Source of the DNA: Pseudomonas kilonensis
Lineage (GTDB): Bacteria; Pseudomonadota; Gammaproteobacteria; Pseudomonadales; Pseudomonadaceae
Reading direction: 5' to 3'
DNA length: 64,000 nucleotides
NCBI RefSeq assembly: GCF_001269885.1
Contig: NZ_LHVH01000005.1
Span: forward strand, 62,001-126,000
Shown here: piece after piece, positions 16,615-25,824 of the stretch
How the letters are laid out: each line of letters begins with the position of its first letter
Position numbering within the stretch: the stretch's first letter is position 1
The notes under the pieces: generated by a model
Seen by the model: only the letters and a program-made list of their open reading frames with translations
What the model was told of the DNA's origin: nothing
The model's database searches: none
Position numbers and translations under genes: made by a program

Positions 16615-17607
16615 TCAGAACGCCGCGCTGTAGGCAAACAACGCCGGTGCGCCGCCGGTGTGCAGGAAGATGATCGGGCCTTCGTCGAAACGGTCGCGCC
16701 CCATGCCGTCGAGCAGGCCGGCCATGGCCTTGCCGGTGTAGACCGGATCGAGCAGCAGCCCTTCCTGGCTGGCCAGCAGCTTGACCGCTGCCAGTGTCCC
16801 GGCGTTGGGTTCACCGTAGCGGGGGGCGAAATACTCGTCCCACAGGTTCACTTTGAACGCTTCTGGAAGGGCGACGTCGAGCAACGCTGCCGTGCGCTCG
16901 GCCAGGCCCTGGACCTTTGGAAACTGGTCCTCCTCGCTGCGCGAAACCGTCACGCCGATGACAGGCAACACCGGCAGGGCTTCGCTCAGCGCCAGCGCCA
17001 GGCCGCTGTGGGTGCCGGCACTGCCCGAGGCCAGTACCACGGCGGCGAACTCAATCCCGGTGTCCTTGATCTGCTCGGCCAGTTCCAGGCCTGCGCGCAC
17101 ATAACCCAGTGCGCCCAAGGCGTTCGAACCACCAATCGGCACCAGGTAGGGTTTTTTCCCGTTGCTGCGCAGGCGACCGGCCAGCGCTTGTAGCTGCTCA
17201 TCGGCGTTGTCCAGGTTGTCCACCAGCTCGACCTTGGCGTCGAACAACTCCAGCAGCAGCCGGTTGCCGTTGCCCAGGTAATTGCTGTCTTCGGTGCCGA
17301 TGGGGTTTTCCAGCAAGGCCACGCAGCCCAGGCCCAGCTTTGCGGCGAGGGCGGCGGTCTGGCGTACATGGTTGGACTGGATCGCCCCGGCGGTGATGAG
17401 GGTATCGGCGCCTTGGGCGATGGCATCGGCGGCCAGGTATTCGAGCTTGCGTAGTTTGTTGCCACCCATGGCCAGGGGCGTCAGGTCGTCACGCTTGATA
17501 TAGATGTCCCGGCCGAGCCAGGTGGAGAGGCGGTCGAGTTTTTCCAGCGGTGTCGGATGGCCGAGCAGGTCGAGACGGTTAAAGCGAGACAGCTGTTGTT
17601 TGATCAT
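16615..17607 (-). CDS. dcyD: D-cysteine desulfhydrase
   Basis: A PLP enzyme of 330 residues that breaks D-cysteine into pyruvate, ammonia and sulfide. The PLP-lysine region is [15 protein letters not shown], followed by [22 protein letters not shown] and the phosphate loop [11 protein letters not shown], all typical of the ACC deaminase/D-cysteine desulfhydrase family. The related ACC deaminase reads very similarly, but the tcy cystine importer next door favours D-cysteine. The ATG at 17607 opens [22 protein letters not shown], the usual N-terminus; its ribosome-binding site is weak. A 310-bp gap with a REP separates it from tcyJ, so separate transcription is possible. Confidence 0.9.
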   Translation of the reverse strand: MIKQQLSRFNRLDLLGHPTPLEKLDRLSTWLGRDIYIKRDDLTPLAMGGNKLRKLEYLAADAIAQGADTLITAGAIQSNHVRQTAALAAKLGLGCVALLENPIGTEDSNYLGNGNRLLLELFDAKVELVDNLDNADEQLQALAGRLRSNGKKPYLVPIGGSNALGALGYVRAGLELAEQIKDTGIEFAAVVLASGSAGTHSGLALALSEALPVLPVIGVTVSRSEEDQFPKVQGLAERTAALLDVALPEAFKVNLWDEYFAPRYGEPNAGTLAAVKLLASQEGLLLDPVYTGKAMAGLLDGMGRDRFDEGPIIFLHTGGAPALFAYSAAF

Positions 17608-17741
17608 GGGTCCGTACTGGTTGTAGGCGATGCCTGGACTATAGGCACGCCGATATTCATGGGCAACCGGCAATCATTTGTCAGGACATAAACCGGCGGG
17701 TGATCTGAAGGAAGGCATGCTTTGCGGACCCCCAAAAATCC

Positions 17742-17831
17742 TGTGGGAGCGGGCTTGCTCGCGAAGGCGGACTGTCAAGCTACATCCATGTTGAAGGTGA
17801 TGGCCCCTTCGCGAGCAAGCCCGCTCCCACA
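17742..17831. repeat. REP pair (BIME)
   Basis: TGTGGGAGCGGGCTTGCTCG is paired with CGAGCAAGCCCGCTCCCACA in inverted orientation. Confidence 0.85.
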
Positions 17832-17954
17832 AGGTGGCTGCTCTACCCGTTGGCTACTGAACGAATGCGTACGAAGCAACGTCATACCCTCCCGTAGGCT
17901 AGTGTAGGAAGCGTGCCGTCGAGCCCTGCGATTAGTCCTTAGCTACCTATTCAT

Positions 17955-17984
17955 GTTTAACTTGAACGTTCATTCAAGTTAAAC
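17955..17984. promoter_or_regulatory. BetI-like operator palindrome upstream of betT
   Basis: GTTTAACTTGAA and TTCAAGTTAAAC form a perfect 12-bp inverted repeat around CGTTCA, 92 bp before the betT start. The core TTGAACGTTCATTCAA resembles operators of the TetR-family choline sensor BetI, which represses bet genes until choline is present. No betI is in the window. Confidence 0.65.
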
Positions 17985-18075
17985 CGTCGGTTTGCTGCCC
18001 GCTCACAACAGGAGGCTTGCCTTTGCCGAGTCCGTTTTCGACCGCCATGATTTTTTCTCCCGAGGTACTTGTTTC

Positions 18076-20076
18076 ATGAGTGCCTCGTCCCTTCCACCCA
18101 GCGGCCTGGTCCGCATGAACCCGCCGGTCTTTTACTTCGCCGCGACCTTCATCCTGCTGTTCGGCCTGGTGGTGATTGCCATGCCCGCGCAGGCCGGCGC
18201 CTGGTTGCTGGCGGCGCAGAACTGGGCGGCCAATACGGTCGGCTGGTATTACATGCTGGCGATGACGCTGTATCTGGTCTTCGTGGTGGTCACCGCCTTG
18301 TCCGGCTACGGCAAGATCAAGCTCGGTGCCGACCACGACGAGCCCGAATTCAGTTATCTGTCCTGGGCCGGCATGCTGTTCGCCGCCGGCATCAGCATCA
18401 CGCTGTTTTTCTTCTGCGTGTCCGAGCCGCTGACCCACATGGTCCAGCCGCCCCAGGGCGAGGCTGGCAACGCGCAAGCGGCACGGCAGGCCATGCAGAT
18501 CCTGTTCTTGCACTGGGGTCTGCACGGCTGGGGCGTTTTCGCGTTCGTCGGCATGGCCTTGGCGTACTTCGCCTACCGGCACAATTTACCGCTGGCCCTG
18601 CGTTCGGCGCTGTACCCGCTGATCGGCAAACGCATCAATGGCCCCATCGGCTACGCCGTGGACGGCTTCGGCATTATCGCCACGGTGTTCGGCCTCGGCG
18701 CGGACATGGGCTTTGGTGTGTTGCACCTCAATTCCGGGCTCGATTACCTGTTCGGCATCGCCCACACCCAGTGGATTCAAGTCGGCCTGATCGTGCTGAT
18801 GATGGGCGCGGCGATCATTGTGGCGGTGGCCGGTGTCGACAAGGGCGTGCGGGTCATGTCCGACATCAACATGCTGCTGGCCTGCGCGTTGTTGCTGTTC
18901 GTGCTGTTCGCCGGACCCACCCAGCATTTGCTCAACACCTTGATCCAGAACATTGGCGATTACCTCGGCGCCCTGCCGATGAAGAGCTTTGACCTGTACG
19001 CCTACAACGAACCCAGCGACTGGCTGGGCGGCTGGACGGTGTTTTACTGGGCCTGGTGGATCGCGTGGTCGCCGTTCGTGGGGCTGTTCATCGCACGGAT
19101 TTCCCGTGGCCGCACCATCCGTGAATTCGTCTTTGGCGTGTTGCTGATTCCGCTGGGTTTCACCCTGGCGTGGATGTCGATCTTCGGCAACAGCGCCATC
19201 GACCAGGTGCTGAACCACGGCATGAGTGCCCTGGGCATGTCCGCCCTGGAAAACCCATCGATGAGCCTTTACCTGCTGCTGGAAACCTACCCCTGGAGCA
19301 AGACCGTCATCGCCGTCACCGTGTTTATCAGCTTCGTGTTCTTCGTCACGTCCGCCGACTCGGGCACCGTGGTGCTGTCGACGTTGTCGGCCAAGGGCGG
19401 CAACCCCGATGAGGACGGGCCGAAATGGCTGCGGGTGTTCTGGGGCGCGATGACGGCCCTGGTGACCAGTGCGCTGCTGTTCTCCGGCAGCATCGATGCC
19501 TTGAAGTCGGCGGTGGTGCTGACGTCCTTGCCGTTCTCGTTGATTCTGCTGCTGATGATGTGGGGCCTGCACAAGGCGTTCTACCTGGAGTCGCAGAAGC
19601 AGATCGCGCAATTGCACTCCCTGGCGCCGGTATCGGGTTCGCGTCGGGGCACGGGCGGCTGGCGCCAACGCTTGAGCCAGGCGGTGCATTTTCCGTCCCG
19701 TGATGAGGTGTACCGTTTCCTCGACACCACGGTGCGCCCGGCCATTGAAGAAGTGACCGCGGTGTTCGTCGAAAAGGGCCTGACGGTGGTGACCCAGCCC
19801 GACCCGGCCAACGACAACGTCAGCCTGGAGATCGGCCACGGCGAGCAGCATCCGTTCATCTACCAGGTGCAGATGCGCGGCTACTTCACGCCGTCCTTCG
19901 CCCGCGGCGGCATGGGCTCGAAGGAACTCAACAACCGTCGTTACTACCGTGCCGAGGTGCACTTGAGCGAAGGCAGCCAGGATTACGATCTGGTGGGCTA
20001 CACCAAGGAGCAAATCATCAACGACATCCTCGACCAGTACGAGCGACACCTGCAGTTCCTGCATTTGGTGCGCTGA
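18076..20076 (+). CDS. betT: BCCT-family choline transporter
   Basis: A 666-residue choline importer driven by ion or proton gradient, feeding glycine betaine synthesis. It has 12 predicted transmembrane segments, the family Trp-rich stretch WTVFYWAWWIAWSPFVGLFIARISRGRTIREF, and FGLGADMGFGVLHLNSGL. A long hydrophilic C-terminal tail (about 520-666) is typical of BetT and thought to sense osmotic stress. GAGG lies before the ATG at 18076; the frame extends 28 codons upstream without support. It is monocistronic, behind a BetI-like palindrome; Pseudomonas usually encodes several BetT paralogs and this could be BetT1 or BetT3 type. Confidence 0.93.
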   Translation: MSASSLPPSGLVRMNPPVFYFAATFILLFGLVVIAMPAQAGAWLLAAQNWAANTVGWYYMLAMTLYLVFVVVTALSGYGKIKLGADHDEPEFSYLSWAGMLFAAGISITLFFFCVSEPLTHMVQPPQGEAGNAQAARQAMQILFLHWGLHGWGVFAFVGMALAYFAYRHNLPLALRSALYPLIGKRINGPIGYAVDGFGIIATVFGLGADMGFGVLHLNSGLDYLFGIAHTQWIQVGLIVLMMGAAIIVAVAGVDKGVRVMSDINMLLACALLLFVLFAGPTQHLLNTLIQNIGDYLGALPMKSFDLYAYNEPSDWLGGWTVFYWAWWIAWSPFVGLFIARISRGRTIREFVFGVLLIPLGFTLAWMSIFGNSAIDQVLNHGMSALGMSALENPSMSLYLLLETYPWSKTVIAVTVFISFVFFVTSADSGTVVLSTLSAKGGNPDEDGPKWLRVFWGAMTALVTSALLFSGSIDALKSAVVLTSLPFSLILLLMMWGLHKAFYLESQKQIAQLHSLAPVSGSRRGTGGWRQRLSQAVHFPSRDEVYRFLDTTVRPAIEEVTAVFVEKGLTVVTQPDPANDNVSLEIGHGEQHPFIYQVQMRGYFTPSFARGGMGSKELNNRRYYRAEVHLSEGSQDYDLVGYTKEQIINDILDQYERHLQFLHLVR

Positions 20077-20109
20077 TCGAGGCGCTAGGCCTTCCATTGT
20101 CACTGGCCT

Positions 20110-20185
20110 CATCGCGAGCAAGCTCGCTCCCACAGGGTTAAGTGAAGGTTAGTGATTTCCTTGTGGGAGCGAGCTTGCTCCGGGC
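20110..20185. repeat. REP pair (BIME)
   Basis: TCGCGAGCAAGCTCGCTCCCACA and TTGTGGGAGCGAGCTTGCTC in tail-to-tail orientation between converging betT and the SDR gene. Confidence 0.8.
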
Positions 20186-20230
20186 GGCGATCCGACGATA
20201 GCGGCTTGACTGGCGACGCAGGAAACAGCC

Positions 20231-20971
20231 TCAGACCAGCCCGCCATTGGCCCGCAGGATCTGCCCGTTCACCCAGCCAGCGGCCGGGCTCACCAGAAAC
20301 GCGATGATGCTGGCAATGTCTTGCGGCTGGCCGAGGCGCTCCAGGGGCGGCATCTTGGCGTAGTGCTGCACCTGCTCCTCACTCTTGCCATGCATGAACA
20401 GTTCGGTCGCGACGGGGCCGGGGGCCACGGCATTGACCGTGATCTGCCGACCACGCAGTTCCTTGGCGAACACCTGGGTCAGGGATTCCACTGCGGCCTT
20501 GCTGGCGATGTACACCGAATAGCCGGGCAGGTTCAGGCCCACGGTGCTGCTGGAAAAATTCACGATCCGGCCACCGTCATTCAAACGGGTCGCGGCCTCG
20601 CGCAGGGTATTGAAGGTGCCACGGGTGTTGATGGCGAACGTCTGGTCGAACAGCTCGTCGCTGTGCTGCGCCAGGGGCATCACCTGGAGGATGCCGGCGT
20701 TGTTGATCAACACGTCGACCTTGCCCAGTTGCGCTTCGGTTTCATCGAACATCCGACGAACATCGGCGGCAGAGGACACGTCTGCCTTCACCGCTATGGC
20801 TTGGTGGCCGGCCTGGCGCAATTGCACCACCAACTTGGACGCCTCGCTGGCGCTGTTGGCGTAGTTGATGACGACGGCGAAACCCTCGCTAGCCAGTTGC
20901 TTGGCGATTTCGGCGCCGATGCCGCGGGAAGCACCGGTAACGATGGCAACTTTGGACGTTTGAGTCGGCAT
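20231..20971 (-). CDS. SDR family oxidoreductase
   Basis: A classical short-chain dehydrogenase/reductase, 246 residues. The NAD(P) motif GASRGIG is at about 13-19, NNAG at about 90-93, the catalytic Ser in NFSSSTVGL, and the Tyr/Lys pair in YSVYIASK. Arg after the Gly-rich loop and an Asn-Tyr at strand 2 (INYANS) suggest NADPH. AGAGGA precedes the ATG. It is divergent from a LysR gene 116 bp away, the usual arrangement for a regulator and its target. Substrate is unknown. Confidence 0.92.
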   Translation of the reverse strand: MPTQTSKVAIVTGASRGIGAEIAKQLASEGFAVVINYANSASEASKLVVQLRQAGHQAIAVKADVSSAADVRRMFDETEAQLGKVDVLINNAGILQVMPLAQHSDELFDQTFAINTRGTFNTLREAATRLNDGGRIVNFSSSTVGLNLPGYSVYIASKAAVESLTQVFAKELRGRQITVNAVAPGPVATELFMHGKSEEQVQHYAKMPPLERLGQPQDIASIIAFLVSPAAGWVNGQILRANGGLV

Positions 20972-21087
20972 GCTTGAGTCCTCTTGAAGTGGGTGAGGCC
21001 AGGTTCACATGTTTACTCTCGGCGATAAATGCCCGAAAGTTGCCTTGACTGTTCAACAATCACTAACAATAAAGGCGCCGGATTCAG

Positions 21088-21978
21088 ATGGATCAAGTCA
21101 GAGCGATGAAGGTGTTCGTGCGCATCTACGAGCGAAGCAGTTTCACCCTGGCCGCTGAAGACTTGAACATGCCACGGGCCACGCTGACCCACATCCTCAA
21201 TCAATTCGAAGCCTGGCTGAGCGTTCGCTTGTTGGAACGCAGCACTCGCAAGGTGCGCCCGACCCTCGATGGCGAAGCCTATTACCCACGCTGCGTGCAA
21301 TTGCTGGCGGAACTTGAAGAAGCCGAACTGGCGTTTCGCGGCGTGGCGCCCAAAGGCAAGTTGAGGGTGGACTTGCACGGAACCCAGGCACGGTATTTCG
21401 TGATTCCGGCGTTGCCGCAATTCATGGCCCGTTATCCCGAAATAGAACTGTTCATCAGCGAGGCCGATCGTTTCGTCGACCTGATTGCCGAAGGCGTCGA
21501 TTGCGTGCTGCGCTCCGGTGAGCTGGCGGATTCGTCATTGATCGGCCGGCGTGTCGCCAATCTCCGGCAGATCACCTGTGCCAGTCCCGGTTACCTGCGC
21601 CAGTACGGTGAGCCGAAAAGCCTCGATGACTTGAAACATCACAGAGCGGTGAACTACGTCTCGCGGACCACCGCCAAACTCTATCCGTTTGAGTTCATGG
21701 TCGATGGCGAGCTCAAGGAGGTCCCGATCGGGGGCTCGCTGTCGGTGTCCGGCGCCGAAATCTATGCCGCCTCGGCCATCGCCGGCCTGGGCCTGATCCA
21801 ATGCCCGCATTACCGGATGCAAGAGCCGATCCGCCAGGGCCTGATGCAGGAAGTGCTCACCGCCACCCCACCACCGTCCATGCCTGTGTCGGTGCTCTAT
21901 CCGCAGAACCGACTCATGTCGCCGCGGGTTCGTGTATTCGTGGATTGGGTGGCGGAGGTGTTTGCGCAGGCGCGATGA
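21088..21978 (+). CDS. LysR-family transcriptional regulator
   Basis: A 296-residue regulator. The N-terminal winged helix-turn-helix covers residues 1-60 (MKVFVRIYERSSFTLAAEDLNMPRATLTHILNQFEAWLSVRLLERSTRKVRPTLDG), and the effector domain follows from about 90. It is of the CrgA/AaeR-like group often divergent from SDR genes. The divergent spacing with the SDR gene makes that gene its most likely target; autoregulation is usual for the family. Confidence 0.92.
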   Translation: MDQVRAMKVFVRIYERSSFTLAAEDLNMPRATLTHILNQFEAWLSVRLLERSTRKVRPTLDGEAYYPRCVQLLAELEEAELAFRGVAPKGKLRVDLHGTQARYFVIPALPQFMARYPEIELFISEADRFVDLIAEGVDCVLRSGELADSSLIGRRVANLRQITCASPGYLRQYGEPKSLDDLKHHRAVNYVSRTTAKLYPFEFMVDGELKEVPIGGSLSVSGAEIYAASAIAGLGLIQCPHYRMQEPIRQGLMQEVLTATPPPSMPVSVLYPQNRLMSPRVRVFVDWVAEVFAQAR

Positions 21979-22107
21979 CCGAGTGGTGATGGCGGTGCAT
22001 TGGCTGGAGAGTTGAGCTAAAATTTTTTCAGGGTGTGTATTGTGTGTATCGAAATCATCTTTCGCAGCTAGAGTTTTCCGGCAGAGCTGTCGAATAAGGC
22101 AAAGGTG

Positions 22108-22290
22108 ATGCGAAGTCGGGAAATGATCAGGAAGATCGAAGAGGATGGTTGGTATCTAGTGGCAATCAAGGGTAGCCATCACCAGTACAAACACGCCTTC
22201 AAGGCTGGGAGGGTGACGATCAAACACCCTGACGCCGATCTGCCCAGAGGCACGATCAATAGCATATTGAAACAGGCGGGCCTGAAATGA
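22108..22290 (+). CDS. hicA: HicA-type toxin, mRNA interferase
   Basis: A 60-residue dsRBD-fold toxin. The catalytic His lies in GSHHQYKH (KGSHHQY motif) near residue 25, followed by VTIKHPDADLPRGTINSILKQAGL, which closes the typical HicA domain. HicA cleaves mRNA and is held inactive by HicB. AAGG lies 8 bp before the ATG; a GTG one codon earlier is in frame. The ATG of an extended hicB frame overlaps its stop (ATGA). It sits in a short AT-richer stretch between LysR and aldo-keto reductase genes, consistent with horizontal acquisition. Confidence 0.93.
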   Translation: MRSREMIRKIEEDGWYLVAIKGSHHQYKHAFKAGRVTIKHPDADLPRGTINSILKQAGLK

Positions 22291-22382
22291 AGCCCATGAC
22301 CGATTACGAAATCCCCGATGGGGATGCATTGTTATCAGACCGGTTGCTGCGGTTGCCGGATCTGGAGGAAGGATTCGTCCAC

Positions 22383-22784
22383 ATGAAATTTCCGGTCGTT
22401 CTGCACAAGGATGCCGATTCCGAATACGGAGTGACGGTCCCGGATGTACCGGGTTGTTTCTCCGCAGGCAGTACCGTGAGCCAGGCATTCGAAAATGTGA
22501 AAGAAGCGCTCTCGTTGCACTATGAAGGTCTGATAGCCGACGGCGAACCGCTGCCGCAGATCCATGAAATTGACGATCATCTCGACGATCCGCAATACGC
22601 CGGTGGGATATGGGGGGTGGTTGAGTTTGATGTCACGCCCTATTTCGGGAAATCAGTGCGGTTCAACGCCACACTGCCCGAGCAATTGCTTGAACGCATC
22701 GATCAAACGGTGCGACGTGACCAGCGTTACAGCTCGCGTTCGGGTTTTCTGGCTGCGGCGGCCTTGCGCGAACTTTCAGCCTGA
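22383..22784 (+). CDS. hicB: HicB-type antitoxin
   Basis: A 133-residue antitoxin. The N-terminal HicB domain (MKFPVVLHKDADSEYGVTVPDVPGCFSAGSTVSQAFENVKEAL) is a degraded RNase H-like fold that binds HicA. The C-terminal part (from FNATLPEQLLERIDQTVRRDQRYSSRSGFLAAAALREL) is a ribbon-helix-helix DNA-binding segment, likely giving autorepression. GGAGGAAGGA precedes the ATG at 22383. The frame also has an ATG at 22287 overlapping the hicA stop, which would add 32 residues; the strong internal site and family length favour the shorter form. Confidence 0.92.
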   Translation: MKFPVVLHKDADSEYGVTVPDVPGCFSAGSTVSQAFENVKEALSLHYEGLIADGEPLPQIHEIDDHLDDPQYAGGIWGVVEFDVTPYFGKSVRFNATLPEQLLERIDQTVRRDQRYSSRSGFLAAAALRELSA

Positions 22785-22842
22785 CCGATGCGTCTGTGAA
22801 GTGTTAGCTTCTGCCACCAGCGTCCGAACAGAGAGCCTTTCG

Positions 22843-23880
22843 ATGACCTACACCGCTGCGCAAGACCGCTACGAGTCCATTCCTTATCGCCGTGTCGGTC
22901 GCAGCGGGCTGGTGCTGCCGGCGCTGTCGCTGGGGTTGTGGCACAACTTTGGCGACAGCACGCCTATCGATACCCAGCGCGCCTTGCTGCGCACGGCGTT
23001 TGACCTGGGCATCAACCACTTCGACCTGGCAAACAACTACGGCCCTCCCTACGGCAGCGCCGAGATCAATTTCGGCCGGTTGCTGCGCGAAGATTTCAAG
23101 CAGTACCGCGATGAGTTGATCATCTCCAGCAAGGCCGGTTGGGACATGTGGCCGGGCCCATACGGCCAGGGCGGTGGCTCGCGCAAATACGTGCTCGCCA
23201 GCCTCGACCAGAGCCTGCAACGCCTGGGGCTGGACTATGTGGATATCTTTTATTCCCACCGCTTCGACCCCGACACCCCGCTGGAAGAAACCGCCAGCGC
23301 GCTGGCCACTGCCGTACAGCAGGGCAAGGCGTTGTACATCGGTATTTCCTCGTATTCCGGGGTGAAGACCCGGGAAATGGCGGCGCTGCTCAAAGAGTGG
23401 AAAGTCCCGCTGCTGATTCACCAGCCGGCCTACAACCTGCTCAACCGCTGGGTGGAAAAGGACCTGCTGGACGCCACCGACGAACTGGGTACCGGTGTGA
23501 TCGCTTTCACGCCACTGGCCCAGGGCCTGTTGACCGACAAGTACCTCAAGGGTATTCCGGCCGATGCGCGGGTGAATCGTCCGGGCGGCGGCTCTTTGCA
23601 GGCTTCGCACCTGTCGGAGGAAAACATCGCCCATGTACGTGCCCTCAATGAGATCGCCCAGCGGCGCGGCCAAAGCCTGGCGCAAATGGCCCTGGCCTGG
23701 ACCCTGCGCGATCCCCGCGTGACCAGCGCGCTGATTGGTGCCAGCCGGCCGGAGCAGATTATCGAGAACGTCGGGGCGCTGAAGAACCTGAGCTTCAGTG
23801 CTGAAGAACTGGCGCAGATCGATCGGTTTGCCCTGGAGGGCGGGATCAATCTTTGGGAGAAGCCTTCGTCGGCTGAGTAA
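22843..23880 (+). CDS. Aldo/keto reductase, L-glyceraldehyde 3-phosphate reductase type
   Basis: A 345-residue NADPH-dependent reductase resembling E. coli YghZ/Gpr. The (beta/alpha)8 fold carries the catalytic tetrad: Asp in FDLANNYGPPYGSAE, Tyr in the same loop, Lys in IISSKAGWDMWPGPYGQGGGSRKY, and His in DIFYSHRFDP. The segment GWDMWPGPYG is characteristic of the YghZ group. YghZ reduces L-glyceraldehyde 3-phosphate and methylglyoxal, so a detoxifying role is likely. GAGAG lies before the ATG at 22843; the longer open frame would overlap hicB. Confidence 0.9.
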   Translation: MTYTAAQDRYESIPYRRVGRSGLVLPALSLGLWHNFGDSTPIDTQRALLRTAFDLGINHFDLANNYGPPYGSAEINFGRLLREDFKQYRDELIISSKAGWDMWPGPYGQGGGSRKYVLASLDQSLQRLGLDYVDIFYSHRFDPDTPLEETASALATAVQQGKALYIGISSYSGVKTREMAALLKEWKVPLLIHQPAYNLLNRWVEKDLLDATDELGTGVIAFTPLAQGLLTDKYLKGIPADARVNRPGGGSLQASHLSEENIAHVRALNEIAQRRGQSLAQMALAWTLRDPRVTSALIGASRPEQIIENVGALKNLSFSAEELAQIDRFALEGGINLWEKPSSAE

Positions 23881-23920
23881 CGAATCGGCTGATCTGCAGT
23901 GATCAGCTGAATACACAATC

Positions 23921-24070
23921 TTGTGGCGAGGGGATTTATCCCCGCTGGGCTGCGTAGCAGCCCCAAATCCTGTCACCCCGGTGTGTCAGGCCGATCGCAT
24001 TTAGATGTATTGGGGCTGCTGCGCAGCCCAGCGGGGCGGTGCGACGTTTCGCTAAATCCCCTCGCCACAA
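23921..24070. repeat. Long inverted repeat of the GTGGCGAGGGGATTTATCCCC family
   Basis: TTGTGGCGAGGGGATTTATC at the left is matched by AAATCCCCTCGCCACAA at the right, with inner GCTGGGCTGCGTAGCAGCCCC / GGGGCTGCTGCGCAGCCCAGC arms. Related copies are at 27758 and 37226. It lies between converging genes. Confidence 0.85.
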
Positions 24071-24091
24071 GAGCAGTCCAGATTCAGTGCC

Positions 24092-24934
24092 TCACCTGAA
24101 AAACGGCACATCCCCCAACACCGTCGCCCGGTGCATCACCCGGCGGGCGGGGCGGTAGTCATCGACGGCAAAGTGCTGGGTGACGCGGTTGTCCCAGAAC
24201 GCCACGTCGTTGACCTGCCAGCGCCAGCGAAGGGTGAACTCCGGGCGGGTGGCGTGGGCGAAGAGCAGTTTCAGGATCACCTCGCTTTCGGTTTCCGACA
24301 GCTCGTTGATCCGTGTCGTGAAGCCTTCATTGACGAACAGCGACCGTCGCCCGCTCACCGGATGAGTGCGGATCACCGGATGGGACAGTGGCGGGTTTTT
24401 CCGCCGCGCCGCTTCCCAGCGCGCCAGGTCTTCGGCGGTGTTGCCAAACCGTTCCAATGGAAAGGACCGGGTGAAATCGTGGGCCGCTGTCAGGCCTTCC
24501 AGCAAGCGTTTCAAAGGGGCTGACAGCGCTTCGTAGGCCGCGATGCCGCTGGCCCACAACGTGTCGCCGCCAAACGCCGGCAGTAGCTTGGCGCTGAGCA
24601 CCGCGCCCATGGCCGGCGTCGGTAAAAAAGTCACGTCGGTGTGCCACACGGCGTTGTCGCGGACATCGGTGACGGCGGTGTCGAGCACCAATACTTCGGG
24701 CTGCTCCGGTACGTTGGGGTAGATCGGGTGAATGTGCAGGTCGCCAAAATACCCGGCGAAATGCGCTTGTTGCGTCGGGTCGATCGGCTGGTCGCGAAAG
24801 AACACCACCTGATGCTTGAGCAAGGCCTGCTCGATGGCCTCGCGATGTTCCGGGCTCAGCGGCTGGCTGATATCGATCCCACTGATCTGCGCGCCGAGGG
24901 CTGTGCTCAAGGGAGTAATGGTCGGGCGGTTCAT
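24092..24934 (-). CDS. tauD: Taurine dioxygenase
   Basis: A 280-residue Fe(II)/2-oxoglutarate dioxygenase that converts taurine to aminoacetaldehyde and sulfite. The metal triad HXD...H is seen in WHTDVTF and in [12 protein letters not shown]; the 2-oxoglutarate-binding Arg is in [12 protein letters not shown]. The open frame runs 156 codons further upstream through tauC in another frame, but the ATG at 24934 opens the family N-terminus [26 protein letters not shown]. It is last in tauABCD, 50 bp after tauC. Confidence 0.95.
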   Translation of the reverse strand: MNRPTITPLSTALGAQISGIDISQPLSPEHREAIEQALLKHQVVFFRDQPIDPTQQAHFAGYFGDLHIHPIYPNVPEQPEVLVLDTAVTDVRDNAVWHTDVTFLPTPAMGAVLSAKLLPAFGGDTLWASGIAAYEALSAPLKRLLEGLTAAHDFTRSFPLERFGNTAEDLARWEAARRKNPPLSHPVIRTHPVSGRRSLFVNEGFTTRINELSETESEVILKLLFAHATRPEFTLRWRWQVNDVAFWDNRVTQHFAVDDYRPARRVMHRATVLGDVPFFR

Positions 24935-24984
24935 CGTCGTGTTCTCGGATTGGGGCGCCGAATGGTCGGCGTGGTCATTGGCTA

Positions 24985-25824
24985 TCAATGGGCCAAGCCG
25001 TGCCATGGCACCAGTTTGCGTTGCAGGGCGCGCAGGCCCATTTCCATGGCGAAGGCGATCAGCGCGATCACCAGGATCCCCAGCACCACCACATCGGTGA
25101 CCAGGAACTGCGCCGCTGACTGCACCATGAACCCCAGGCCGCTGGTGGCGGCGATCAGCTCGGCGGCCACCAGCGTCGACCAACCCACGCCCAGGCCAAT
25201 GCGAATGCCGGTGAGAATGTCCGGCAGGGCACTGGGCACGATCACGTGGCGAATCAACTGGGCCCGCGTGGCGCCCAACGATTGCGCCGCGCGCAGCTTG
25301 GCCCGGTCGACGGTGCGCACACCGGTGGCGGTGGCAATGGCAATCGGGGCGAAGATCGCCAGGTAGATCAACAGCACCTTCGACAACTCGCCGATGCCGC
25401 ACCAGATCACGATCAACGGCAAGTACGCCAACGGCGGAATCGGCCGGTAGAACTCGATCAACGGGTCGAGCACGCCGCGAGCGATGCGGTTGGCGCCAAT
25501 GGCGATGCCCACCGGCACCGCCGTCAGCACCGCGAACAACAGGCCCAGGCCGATGCGTTCAAGGCTGGCGGCCAGGTGCTGCCAGAGGGTCGAGTCCATG
25601 TAGCCGCTGGTCGCCAGCAGCCAACCTTTTTGCAGTACGGCAGACGGCGAGGGCAGGAACAGCGGTTCGATCAGGCCGCTGGCGGTGACGGCCCACCAGA
25701 CCGCCAGCAGTGCGATCAGGGTCAAGCCGCTGATCCAGCGCGTACTCAGGCTGGGCCTCAAGCCGCCGGCTGGGCGCTTGCTCGTCGTTTCACTGACGGC
25801 GGCTGGAATTTCGTAGCTGCTCAT
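24985..25824 (-). CDS. tauC: Taurine ABC transporter permease
   Basis: A 279-residue inner-membrane permease of the SsuC/TauC group with about six transmembrane segments. The EAA loop is [49 protein letters not shown], diagnostic for nitrate/sulfonate/taurine transporters. Its ATG overlaps the tauB stop by four bases (ATGA), so translation is coupled. Confidence 0.94.
   Translation of the reverse strand: MSSYEIPAAVSETTSKRPAGGLRPSLSTRWISGLTLIALLAVWWAVTASGLIEPLFLPSPSAVLQKGWLLATSGYMDSTLWQHLAASLERIGLGLLFAVLTAVPVGIAIGANRIARGVLDPLIEFYRPIPPLAYLPLIVIWCGIGELSKVLLIYLAIFAPIAIATATGVRTVDRAKLRAAQSLGATRAQLIRHVIVPSALPDILTGIRIGLGVGWSTLVAAELIAATSGLGFMVQSAAQFLVTDVVVLGILVIALIAFAMEMGLRALQRKLVPWHGLAH

Larger units (their letters stand above)
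17608..18075. other. Intergenic region upstream of betT
   Basis: Holds a REP pair and a perfect 12-bp inverted repeat (both listed), flanked by the divergent dcyD and betT starts. No gene was seen. Confidence 0.6.

Noticed and set aside
24935..25402. Upstream extension of the tauD frame by 156 codons
   Set aside because: It overlaps tauC in another frame; TauD has a canonical N-terminus at 24934 and normal length from there.
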